Source: Nitrospiraceae bacterium
GTDB lineage: Bacteria > Nitrospirota > Nitrospiria > Nitrospirales > Nitrospiraceae
Assembly: GCA_005800255.1 (NCBI GenBank)
Contig: SYGW01000035.1
Coordinates: forward strand, 1-14,983
Reading direction: 5' to 3'
Length of the DNA stretch: 14,983 nt
The translations under genes and the position numbers were made by a program. Positions 1-6,139 of this stretch are shown here, one piece after another. The first letter of the stretch is position 1, and each line of letters starts with the position of its first letter. Below the pieces are notes generated by a model that made no database searches, was not told the origin of the DNA, and saw only the letters and a list, made by a program, of their open reading frames with translations.

Positions 1-101
1 GTTGGCGTGAGGAGCACCTGGAAATTACGCACGCGATTCTCTTTCGGCACAGCGGGCAGCGGCGGCAACATAGCTGTCAGTGAACCTAGTGGACTGATCA
101 T
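1..101 (-). CDS. Partial small ORF running off the left edge, unknown
   Basis: An ATG at 101 opens a frame that stays open for 33 codons to the window edge, so only the N-terminus is seen (begins MISPLGSLTAMLPPLP). A purine-rich ribosome binding site (AGGAGA) lies 8 nt upstream. The ATG overlaps the TGA of the 43-codon ORF before it (ATGA), as in translational coupling. The RBS, start codon and first codons lie inside a repeat whose other copy begins the upstream ORF (MRSPLSS), so the two N-termini are related. I do not recognise the protein. It is called on start-site quality only; without the rest of the gene it could be an accidental frame. Confidence 0.35.
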   Translation of the reverse strand, partial: MISPLGSLTAMLPPLPAVPKENRVRNFQVLLTP

Positions 102-208
102 AGCATTTCTCCTGTGGAAGACGTCTCATTACACCTGTTGCGACCGACGAACGCAGTGAGGAGGCATTGACCCGAAGGGGCAATTAGATGATGACGGTCT
201 AGGGGCAT
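88..208 (-). repeat. Imperfect tandem repeat unit, copy 1
   Basis: About 121 bp. It shares with the unit at 216-321 these blocks in the same order: AGTGGACT, TCATAGmAT, TCTCCTGT, ACACCTGTTGC, the near-identical 26-bp block GGAGGCATTGACCCGAAGGG plus GCAATT, and TAGGGGCAT. It is longer than the second copy because of extra bases around 141-159. Read on the minus strand it contains an RBS plus an ATG. The 26-bp block holds an imperfect palindrome at 166-184 (ATTG-n-CCC-3 nt-GGG-n-CAAT). Confidence 0.8.
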
Positions 209-229
209 AGAACTCAGTGGACTTCTCAT
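98..229 (-). CDS. Small ORF (43 aa) inside the repeat region, doubtful
   Basis: The ATG at 229 is preceded on the minus strand by ACAGGAGAGATTCT, a good Shine-Dalgarno at normal spacing. The frame encodes 43 residues and its TGA overlaps the next ATG (ATGA). The palindromic repeat is translated in the middle as LIAPSGQC, so much of the protein is repeat-derived. There is no domain, signal peptide or membrane segment. The frame is open further upstream, but no other start has an RBS. It may be a truncated duplicate of the gene at 1-101, because the first codons are similar. It could equally be non-coding. Confidence 0.25.
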   Translation of the reverse strand: MRSPLSSMPLDRHHLIAPSGQCLLTAFVGRNRCNETSSTGEML

Positions 230-321
230 AGAATCTCTCCTGTATCTGAGCTGTCTCACACCTGTTGCTGCCGGAGGCATTGACCCGAAGGGGCAATTCA
301 ATGGCGACTAGTTAGGGGCAT
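216..321 (-). repeat. Imperfect tandem repeat unit, copy 2
   Basis: About 106 bp, directly following copy 1 (8 bp apart) in the same orientation, with the same ordered conserved blocks. Its palindrome is at 279-297 and is base-for-base the same as in copy 1. On the minus strand the copy runs from the last codons of the 52-aa ORF, through the palindrome, to the RBS and first codons of the 43-aa ORF. It therefore spans an inter-ORF junction, and duplication of this segment copied a whole translation-initiation site. Confidence 0.8.
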
Positions 322-470
322 GACTGGGGTCCGTTCATGTGGGCAGACGGTGCCATTGATGCCTGATGTAACTGGAGGAGTCGTTGGGACCAGTGGTCCT
401 CAGGGTCACTGAGCAGATTCTTCAGGCACTCAGCTTCTTCTTCGGGACTCAAGAGATACGGTGTTGTCAT
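312..470 (-). CDS. Small acidic protein (52 aa), unknown
   Basis: The ATG at 470 follows AGGAGGAACCT, one of the strongest Shine-Dalgarno sequences in the window, at good spacing. The frame gives 52 residues, starting MTTPYLLSPEEEAECLKNLL. The first half is acidic and probably helical (SPEEEAE...SDPEDHW); the second half is Ser/Pro/His-rich. There is no signal peptide, membrane segment or metal motif apart from isolated Cys and His. The stop lies at the edge of repeat copy 2. It is the best small-gene candidate in the left flank, because RBS, start and residue composition all look gene-like. No family is recognised, and no function is proposed. Confidence 0.5.
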   Translation of the reverse strand: MTTPYLLSPEEEAECLKNLLSDPEDHWSQRLLQLHQASMAPSAHMNGPQSCP

Positions 471-487
471 AGGTTCCTCCTAGTTTG

Positions 488-506
488 ATTGCCCCTTCGG
501 GTCAAT
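488..506 (+). repeat. Third, inverted copy of the palindromic element
   Basis: The sequence ATTGCCCCTTCGGGTCAAT is the exact reverse complement of the palindromes at 166-184 and 279-297. It continues identically for two more bases (to 508). It can fold as a small hairpin: 4 bp, one mismatch, 3 bp and a TTC loop. It lies just upstream (minus strand) of the RBS of the 52-aa ORF. Three copies within 350 bp, in two orientations, resemble a REP-type intergenic element. Confidence 0.8.
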
Positions 507-750
507 GCGACAAGGTCGCCGCAACTGCTATTTGAAACATCTGGTACAAGAGGGACTTCATCAGGTTCCATCTATGTGCCTGATCGTCTCAAGACGCAGT
601 TTTGCTATCCGAACCAAACAGTGCCTTGGCTTCAAGACACGGGAAAAGACTCAACCTCATTGAAGAGGGTCCTCTTACGAGGATGCGAGGGGCGATTCGG
701 CGATGACCCCTTTACGAGTGTTTCTGTCCCTAACGGGAAACGAATGCGAC

Positions 751-783
751 CACGACGTTCATTTTTTCCCTACAAACGTCGTG
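751..783. repeat. 9-bp perfect inverted repeat with 15-nt loop
   Basis: CACGACGTT at 751-759 pairs perfectly with AACGTCGTG at 775-783; the 15-nt loop contains six T residues. It could form a stem-loop on either strand. No T-tract follows the stem, so it is not a standard terminator. It is one of several inverted repeats crowded between 670 and 840. Confidence 0.6.
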
Positions 784-819
784 CCTGAGGGTCGGAAGCT
801 GTGACCGTTGCCCTCTCGT

Positions 820-837
820 GGTTGAATCGAATCAACC
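820..837. repeat. 18-bp interrupted palindrome
   Basis: GGTTGA and TCAACC flank ATCGAA. The centre TCGA is itself palindromic, so only two positions break full dyad symmetry. The size and symmetry would suit a dimeric regulator site as well as a hairpin. No adjacent promoter or recognised gene supports either reading. Confidence 0.5.
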
Positions 838-944
838 TTTGGCACTTGTCGGGGTTTCGCATCACACCTCCATCTGGCTAGCGTGACACAGGGTCTTCGC
901 AGGTCCCCTGACCGTTTGACCCTAACCCCTTATGTGCGACATCT

Positions 945-962
945 CACTATCACTATCGCTAT
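945..962 (+). repeat. Three tandem hexamers (CACTAT x2, CGCTAT)
   Basis: CACTAT-CACTAT-CGCTAT lies between two 8-bp direct repeats ACATCTCA (939-946 and 967-974), and the block is enclosed by GACAT (938-942) and ATGTC (977-981). A repeat array this short is descriptive only; it could be a binding site or chance. Confidence 0.5.
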
Positions 963-1054
963 TTATACATCTCAGAATGTCCCAATCGGTCTAAAACGGG
1001 GTTTTTCGTGGGTAGACGAAAATAAAGTTTGGTGGGAGGAAGACGCAGGAGGAT

Positions 1055-1113
1055 GTCACGGGAGAACTCGTTACTGACGGATCATGCGGTGTCACAGGAC
1101 CGTCTTCCGTGAC
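1055..1113. repeat. Nested two-stem inverted repeat
   Basis: GTCACGG (1055-1061) pairs with CCGTGAC (1107-1113). Inside it GACGG (1076-1080) pairs with CCGTC (1100-1104). The right arms are separated by only 2 nt, so the two stems could stack with a 14-nt bulge on the left. No T-tract follows. It could be a structured RNA element or a remnant of a repeat. Confidence 0.45.
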
Positions 1114-1383
1114 CGGCAGAGTCAGCGGCAGGTCTGAGGCGCGAACAGGTCCGTCCCTCTCCGTGTCCCTCTCTTGAGCCACGCAAGAACCCTGAGGGCA
1201 TAGGATTCCCTCACGGCTATTACAGAACGATTTCAGAACTGAAAATAGAGGCGGTAGAGGGGGGTCTTGTGAGGTGAAATCTCGTTAGGAGGCAACACTA
1301 CTAGATTAGAATTTGCGACACACTCGTGACACAGTTACTAACACTACGTGTAACTATTTGAAATATAATGAATTATTATAGTA

Positions 1384-2187
1384 TTATTTCAGATTTAACA
1401 CGTCCATCATGTCGTAGAGACCGGGTGGCTGTTGCACCACCCAACGAGCAGCACGCAAGGCGCCTCCGGCAAAGGTATCACGGCTACTCGCTCGATGCGT
1501 CACTTCGATCCGCTCCCCCATCCCGCCGAAGAGAATCGTATGGTCGCCGACGATGTCGCCGGCACGAATCGTTTGAATCCCGATCTCGCCTTTTTCCCGT
1601 TCCCCGATGAGACCTTTTCTGGCGTAGACGCCGACCTGGTCCAAATCGCGATTCACGGCCTCCGCCAAGACCTCCGCAATCTTGAGCGCCGTCCCGCTGG
1701 GCGCATCTTTCTTGAGCCGATGATGAGCTTCGATCACTTCGATGTCGTACTCGTCCCCCAACGTCTTTGCCATCTCGCTGATGACCTTGTAGATCAGATT
1801 GACGCCCACGCTCATATTGGGAGACATGACGCAGGGCACTTGGCTGGCCAGCGCCTTCACCTCTTCGAGCTGGGCAGAGGAAAACCCCGTCGTCCCGATC
1901 ACCATCGCCCGCCGATATTGCGCCGCCACCCGCAGGTGACTCAAGGTCGCTTCAGGAGAGGAAAAATCAACGACGACTTCACCGCGAGCAAGCAACGCCG
2001 CGAGATCGTCGGTAATCGAAACGCCCGCGCGCCCGCAGCCGGCCGTCTCCCCGGCATCGGCGCCCAACGCGCCATGGCCCTTCCCCTCAATTGCACCGGC
2101 CAGAGTCAGAACGGTCGAGTCCTTGATCAGCGCTACCAGCCGGCAGCCCATGCGCCCGGCAGCCCCTGCAACAATCACATTGGTCAT
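1384..2187 (-). CDS. dapB: 4-hydroxy-tetrahydrodipicolinate reductase
   Basis: DapB reduces the DapA product, 4-hydroxy-tetrahydrodipicolinate, to tetrahydrodipicolinate with NAD(P)H in the cytosol, the second committed step of the diaminopimelate/lysine pathway. The 267-aa length is normal. The N-terminal Rossmann motif GAAGRMG is at residues 8-14. The family signature EAHHRLKKDAPSGTA is at 153-167, giving H155 and K159 as the expected catalytic pair. GTTG at 98-101 and SPNMSVGVN at 122-130 are also typical. The start ATG at 2187 has AGGTGA upstream, and the gene follows dapA by 30 bp. It is the last gene of the minus-strand run, and no clear intrinsic terminator follows it; the A+T-rich 1290-1383 segment has only weak inverted repeats. 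Confidence 0.97.
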   Translation of the reverse strand: MTNVIVAGAAGRMGCRLVALIKDSTVLTLAGAIEGKGHGALGADAGETAGCGRAGVSITDDLAALLARGEVVVDFSSPEATLSHLRVAAQYRRAMVIGTTGFSSAQLEEVKALASQVPCVMSPNMSVGVNLIYKVISEMAKTLGDEYDIEVIEAHHRLKKDAPSGTALKIAEVLAEAVNRDLDQVGVYARKGLIGEREKGEIGIQTIRAGDIVGDHTILFGGMGERIEVTHRASSRDTFAGGALRAARWVVQQPPGLYDMMDVLNLK

Positions 2188-2217
2188 AGCATCATCACCT
2201 GTACCGGAGGATTCCGG

Positions 2218-3090
2218 CTAAATAAGGCCGGCGTCCTTCAAGGCCCGCGTTAACTGGCTCTTCGCATCCGTCGCCATCTCACACAGCGGCAGCCGCAATT
2301 CCGGATCGATTTTCCCCATCATGCCCAACGCCGTTTTCACCGGAATCGGATTGGTCTCATAAAAGAGCGCGGTAAAGAGCGGCGACAAGGCGAAATGAAT
2401 CCGCCGCGCTTCCTCGACCTGCCCGCTCAGGAAGGCCTTGACCAATTGCGCCATCTGGAGCGGAACGATGTTTGAGGTCACACTGATGACGCCCTTGCCT
2501 CCGACTGCCATCATGGGCAGGGTCAGGGCATCGTCGCCGGCCAGCACGGTCATCCGGTCGCCGCACATATTCGCAATCTCAGAGGCCTGCTGGACTGATC
2601 CGCTCCCCTCCTTGATCCCAACAATGCTCGATAACCCGCAGAGCCTTGCCACAGTGGCAGGCAACATGTTCACGCCGGTTCGACCGGGGATGTTGTACAG
2701 CACCTGGGGCAGGTCCACGGATTCCGCGATCAACTTGTAATGGCGGTACAGCCCTTCCTGCGTCGGCTTATTGTAATAGGGCGTAATGATCAAGGCCCCG
2801 TCGGCCCCCGCCTCCTTGGCATGCTTCGTAAGAGATACCGCTTCCGCCGTGCTATTGGAACCGGTCCCGGCAATCACGGGGACGCGGCGATTGACCACCT
2901 CGACCGTCAGTTCGACCACCCGGTGGTGCTCCTGATGCGAGAGAGTGGCGGATTCGCCGGTGGTGCCGCAGGGCACGATCCCGTTCGTCCCGTTGGCAAT
3001 TTGCCATTCAATGAGGTCGCCAAAGGCCCTTTCATCGACCTTGCCGTTCCTAAACGGGGTGACGATGGCAATCAATGCACCTGTAAACAT
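2218..3090 (-). CDS. dapA: 4-hydroxy-tetrahydrodipicolinate synthase
   Basis: DapA condenses pyruvate with aspartate semialdehyde, the entry step into diaminopimelate and lysine synthesis. It is a TIM-barrel aldolase that uses a lysine Schiff base. The 290-aa length is usual. The pyruvate-binding GTTGE is at residues 42-46, Y106 follows ITP, Y132 and R137 lie in LYNIPGRTG, and the Schiff-base lysine is K160 in VGIKEGSG. AGGAG lies 8 nt before the ATG. The gene follows lysA by 39 bp and precedes dapB by 30 bp, so the two consecutive enzymes are adjacent. Nothing in it is unusual. Confidence 0.98.
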   Translation of the reverse strand: MFTGALIAIVTPFRNGKVDERAFGDLIEWQIANGTNGIVPCGTTGESATLSHQEHHRVVELTVEVVNRRVPVIAGTGSNSTAEAVSLTKHAKEAGADGALIITPYYNKPTQEGLYRHYKLIAESVDLPQVLYNIPGRTGVNMLPATVARLCGLSSIVGIKEGSGSVQQASEIANMCGDRMTVLAGDDALTLPMMAVGGKGVISVTSNIVPLQMAQLVKAFLSGQVEEARRIHFALSPLFTALFYETNPIPVKTALGMMGKIDPELRLPLCEMATDAKSQLTRALKDAGLI

Positions 3091-3129
3091 GCTAGCTCCT
3101 TCACACAGGCGCGTCTGCCGCGCCGTTCA

Positions 3130-4392
3130 TCAGTCGAGAAATGCCGGAATCGTTTCGCCCTTGACCAAATCCTCGTAGGTCTCCCTGGTCTTGATGACGT
3201 GAATCTCCCCGTCTTTGATCAAGACTTCCGGCACCCGCGGACGCGAATTATAGTTGGAGGCCATCACGAAGCCATAGGCCCCCGCGCTCATCACCGCCAA
3301 CATATCGCCAGGGTTCACCTCCGGGAGCAACCGGTCTTTTGCCAGAAAATCGCCGGACTCGCAGACCGGACCGACGACATCCACATTATGCTTCGGCCGA
3401 TTCAGAACCTCTTCCGATACAGGACGGATCTCGTGATAGGCCCCGTAGAGGCTTGGCCTGATCAGATCGTTCATCGCCGCATCGACAATGATAAACCGTT
3501 TCGCTTCACCGTCCTTCCGGTACAACACCTTCGTCACGAGAATGCCGGCGTTGCCGACAATGACGCGGCCCGGCTCCATGATGAGTGTCACATTCAAATC
3601 CTTCAGCAAGGGCGACACCGCATCCGCGAGCTCCTGTGGCAGCGGCGGCGTTTCGTCCGAGTAGGTAATGCCGAGCCCTCCGCCGATATTGACGTACCGG
3701 ATACTGAGGCCCTGTTGCTTCAAGGCTGCGACTAATGTCACCACCTTCGTCACGGCCTCGACGAAGGGGGTCACTTCCGTCAATTGCGACCCGATATGTT
3801 TATGCACCCCGACGACATCGATATTGGCGAGTGACGCGGCCAACGTGAACTCTTCGAGCGCCCGATCGGCGGCGATCCCGAACTTGCTCTTCTTGAGACC
3901 GGTCGAAATGTAGGGATGCGTCTTCGGATCGATGTCGGGATTGATCCGCAGGGCGACCCGCGCCTTGACCCCAACCGACTTCGCCACTGTATTGATCGCC
4001 TGCAGCTCAGCGGGCGATTCGACGTTAAACATGAGGATATCGGCCTTCAAGGCCTCGCGAATCTCATCATGGTTCTTGCCGACCCCCGCAAATACGATCT
4101 TTGAGGGAGGCACGCCGGCCTTGAGCGCACGAAACAATTCTCCGCCGGACACAATATCCACTCCGCTCCCCTCCTTCGCCATAAGGCGGAGGATCGCGAT
4201 ATTGGAGTTGGACTTCATCGCGAAGGCAATCACATGAGGCAGACTCTTAAAGGCCCCATCGTAGGCCCGGAAATGGCGCACGAGGGTTGAGTAACTATAG
4301 ATGTAACAGGGCGTGCCGACTTCTTTCGCAATCCGGCTGACTGGCACCTGTTCGCAATACAATTCGCCCTGTCGATACTCGAAATTGTTCAT
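3130..4392 (-). CDS. lysA: Diaminopimelate decarboxylase
   Basis: LysA decarboxylates meso-diaminopimelate to L-lysine, the final step, using PLP on a fold-type III (alanine racemase-like) barrel. The 420-aa length is standard. The PLP lysine is K60 in FAMKSNSN. HIGSQ is at 199-203 (HxHIGSQ with H197), the phosphate-binding GGG at 237-239, EPGR at 273-276, CESGD at 344-348 with the catalytic cysteine C344 from the dimer partner, and AYG at 372-374. The start ATG has AAGGA 7 nt upstream. The gene is separated by 65 bp from the small lipoprotein gene before it, the longest gap in the operon. Confidence 0.97.
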   Translation of the reverse strand: MNNFEYRQGELYCEQVPVSRIAKEVGTPCYIYSYSTLVRHFRAYDGAFKSLPHVIAFAMKSNSNIAILRLMAKEGSGVDIVSGGELFRALKAGVPPSKIVFAGVGKNHDEIREALKADILMFNVESPAELQAINTVAKSVGVKARVALRINPDIDPKTHPYISTGLKKSKFGIAADRALEEFTLAASLANIDVVGVHKHIGSQLTEVTPFVEAVTKVVTLVAALKQQGLSIRYVNIGGGLGITYSDETPPLPQELADAVSPLLKDLNVTLIMEPGRVIVGNAGILVTKVLYRKDGEAKRFIIVDAAMNDLIRPSLYGAYHEIRPVSEEVLNRPKHNVDVVGPVCESGDFLAKDRLLPEVNPGDMLAVMSAGAYGFVMASNYNSRPRVPEVLIKDGEIHVIKTRETYEDLVKGETIPAFLD

Positions 4393-4457
4393 CCTGAAAA
4401 TCCTTATTGAGAAATTCGAGGCCGCAAGCGAGACGCCTTCCGGCTGCGCCAGCGCGG

Positions 4458-4730
4458 CTAACGAGTCCCCACCGGTCGCAACGGGGGAAGCTCCACATCC
4501 TGTCCTTCTAGCAATAACAATTGGTCCAACGGCAGATCCGGGAACTCCTCTCCGGCAGCTTTATGCTGTCGTAACAGCTCCAGCTTCTCTAGCCTCTTTT
4601 GTTCCTTAATCGTCAAATTCACCCCGGCATTTCCTGGAGGAACCGGCGGCCCCACAGACCCGCAAGCCACCAAGAGTCCCATCATCATTGTAGCTACAAT
4701 GGATGTCGCACTGAGCCTCCGTATCCTCAC
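4458..4730 (-). CDS. Small LptM/YifL-like outer-membrane lipoprotein
   Basis: A 90-aa protein with a clear lipoprotein signal: basic MRIRR, a hydrophobic stretch, then the lipobox LVAC with the lipidated C23. The mature N-terminus CGSVGPPVPP resembles the CGxKGPLxxP start of LptM (YifL), a family that helps assemble the LptD-LptE LPS translocon. LptM-type genes commonly sit between argH and lysA or next to dapF, exactly as here. The rest contains a charged helical segment (about 40-60) and a Leu/Pro-rich tail. The start is GTG, overlapping the argH stop as GTGA, with CGGAGG inside the end of argH as RBS. The K and LY residues of classic LptM are not conserved, so the family call rests mainly on lipobox and context. 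Confidence 0.65.
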   Translation of the reverse strand: MRIRRLSATSIVATMMMGLLVACGSVGPPVPPGNAGVNLTIKEQKRLEKLELLRQHKAAGEEFPDLPLDQLLLLEGQDVELPPLRPVGTR

Positions 4731-6139
4731 GAGAGCCTCCGTTCCAGTTCTTTGATGCGCTGCTCCACTCGCGCCCTGGCCGTTCCGCCTATCTGAGACT
4801 TCTGATCGATCGCGGCCATGACCGTCAACCGGGCGAAGAGGCCCTTGTCAATACGAGCGGAAAATTCCCGCAACTCCTGGAGCGAGAAATCCGTCAGTTC
4901 ACGGCCTTGATCCAAGGCGGCCCGCACCACACGGCCGGTGATCGCATGGGCTTCGCGAAACGGCACCCCTCGGCCCACAAGATAATCCGCCACCTCTGTG
5001 GCCAACATCCCGCCACCCTCCACCGCCTGCTTGAGGACATCCTTGTTCAGGGTGAGGCGGCGCATTAGTTCCGTCAAGACCTCCACCGAAGCCGTGACGG
5101 TATCGAGAGCATCGAACAGGGCCGGCTTATCCTCTTGAAGATCCCGATTGTAACTCAAGGGCAAGGCCTTGAGAGTCGTCAACAGATTCACCAAATGACC
5201 GTAGACCCGTCCCGTCTTGCCCCGCACCAGTTCCGGCACATCGGGATTCTTCTTCTGCGGCATCATGCTGCTGCCGGTGCAAAAAGCATCGGGAAGGTCG
5301 ACGAACCGGAACTCCTGAGACGACCAGAGAATCAATTCTTCGCTGAGCCGGGACAAATGCATCATCGTAATCGAGAGGGCCGCGGCCACCTCGATCATGA
5401 AGTCGCGATCGGACACGGCATCGAGACTGTTTTGCGTGACGGAGGGAAAGCCCAGCAGCTTGGCCGTGAACAGACGATCGACCGGATAATTCGTCCCGGC
5501 CAGCGCGCCGGATCCCAGCGGCAGGACATTCAATCGCGCTACGGCATCGCAAACCCGCCCCTTGTCCCGTTCGATCATTTCCACATAGGCCAGGAGATGA
5601 TGGGCGAACAGGACCGGCTGCGCCCGCTGCAGATGCGTATAGCCGGGCATCGCCACAGTGCAGTTCGCCTTCCCCTTCGCCACCAGGACCCGTTGGAAGC
5701 TTTCCAGGGAGACCGTGAGCCGGCCGAGCTGATCCCGCAAATAGAGCCGGATATCCAGCGCCACCTGGTCGTTCCGGCTGCGGCCCGTATGGACCTTGCC
5801 ACCAAGGGGCCCGATCAATTCCGTTAGCCGGCGCTCGATCGCCATGTGAATGTCTTCGTCTTGCGGCGTGAACCGAAAACGGCCCCGATCCAGCTCCCGC
5901 TTCACCGATTCCAGCCCCTTCACAATCGTCCTGGTCTCGGCAGCGGTCAATACGCGCGCCTTCCCCAAGGTCTGGCAATGGGCGATGCTCCCCTGAATAT
6001 CATAGGGATAGAGCCGGCGATCGACCGCCACCGAAACGGTGAAGGCCTCCACCAATCGATTCGTCTTTTGCGTAAACCGCCCGCCCCAGGCCTTTTCGCC
6101 TTTCGACGCGGCAGGGCTGCGGCCCTTTGCTCGTGCCAT
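4727..6139 (-). CDS. argH: Argininosuccinate lyase
   Basis: ArgH splits argininosuccinate into arginine and fumarate, the last step of arginine synthesis; it belongs to the fumarase/aspartase superfamily and works as a homotetramer. The length is 470 aa. HTGRSRNDQ is at 117-125, the general-acid region GYTHLQ at 166-171 (H169), and the superfamily signature GSSMMPQKKNP at 289-299 holds the catalytic serine. A basic ~14-residue extension precedes the usual start region KAWGGRF. The ATG overlaps the argG stop by one base (TAATG) and has no strong RBS, so translation is probably coupled to argG. Its own TGA overlaps the GTG of the lipoprotein gene. Confidence 0.97.
   Translation of the reverse strand: MARAKGRSPAASKGEKAWGGRFTQKTNRLVEAFTVSVAVDRRLYPYDIQGSIAHCQTLGKARVLTAAETRTIVKGLESVKRELDRGRFRFTPQDEDIHMAIERRLTELIGPLGGKVHTGRSRNDQVALDIRLYLRDQLGRLTVSLESFQRVLVAKGKANCTVAMPGYTHLQRAQPVLFAHHLLAYVEMIERDKGRVCDAVARLNVLPLGSGALAGTNYPVDRLFTAKLLGFPSVTQNSLDAVSDRDFMIEVAAALSITMMHLSRLSEELILWSSQEFRFVDLPDAFCTGSSMMPQKKNPDVPELVRGKTGRVYGHLVNLLTTLKALPLSYNRDLQEDKPALFDALDTVTASVEVLTELMRRLTLNKDVLKQAVEGGGMLATEVADYLVGRGVPFREAHAITGRVVRAALDQGRELTDFSLQELREFSARIDKGLFARLTVMAAIDQKSQIGGTARARVEQRIKELERRLS

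Larger units (their letters stand above)
509..1383. other. Long gene-poor intergenic region
   Basis: There is no recognisable conserved gene here. Short open frames exist on both strands (for example 489-788 plus, 883-1077 plus, 991-1287 minus, 770-862 minus), but they lack family motifs, mostly lack good ribosome binding sites, and have low-complexity or basic-Ser/Thr-rich translations. What it does hold is local structure: inverted repeats at 670-683, 688-711, 727-738, 751-783, 820-837, 1055-1113 and 1193-1213, a tandem hexamer at 945-962, and an A+T-rich end from about 1290. It reads as an accessory or decayed stretch flanking the conserved operon. Confidence 0.6.

Noticed and set aside
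160..321. Integron attC sites, suggested by tandem units, small ORFs and GTTAGGGGC
   Set aside because: GTTAGGG does not meet the GTTRRRY core, no complementary RYYYAAC partner is at the other end, and no integrase is present.
467..571. 34-codon minus-strand ORF ending in ATGA overlap with the 52-aa ORF
   Set aside because: The overlap suggests coupling, but it has no RBS and its end is the repeat palindrome; probably chance.
489..788. 99-codon plus-strand open frame beginning with TTG in the repeat
   Set aside because: Non-ATG start, no Shine-Dalgarno, Ser/Arg-rich translation, and it runs through several hairpins.
770..862. 30-codon minus-strand ORF with GGAGGTG just before the ATG
   Set aside because: The RBS spacing is too short, there is no recognisable content and the frame contains two inverted repeats.
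945..962. CRISPR array
   Set aside because: Three hexamers without spacers are not a CRISPR repeat structure.
993..1006. AAAAC-GGG-GTTTTT as an intrinsic terminator
   Set aside because: The stem is only 5 bp and A-T dominated, and no gene ends nearby.
991..1287. Minus-strand open frame with a PVT/SVTSSPVTSS-rich translation
   Set aside because: It resembles the tails of some phage replication proteins, but there is no start with an RBS and no domain; it may be a remnant, which I cannot support.
1432..2253. Long plus-strand open frame (273 codons) antisense to dapB
   Set aside because: It lies opposite a motif-complete dapB; its translation has no family motif and is a GC-driven shadow.
2740..3735. 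331-codon plus-strand open frame across dapA and lysA
   Set aside because: It spans two well-supported genes on the other strand, has His/Arg-rich non-protein-like composition and no RBS.
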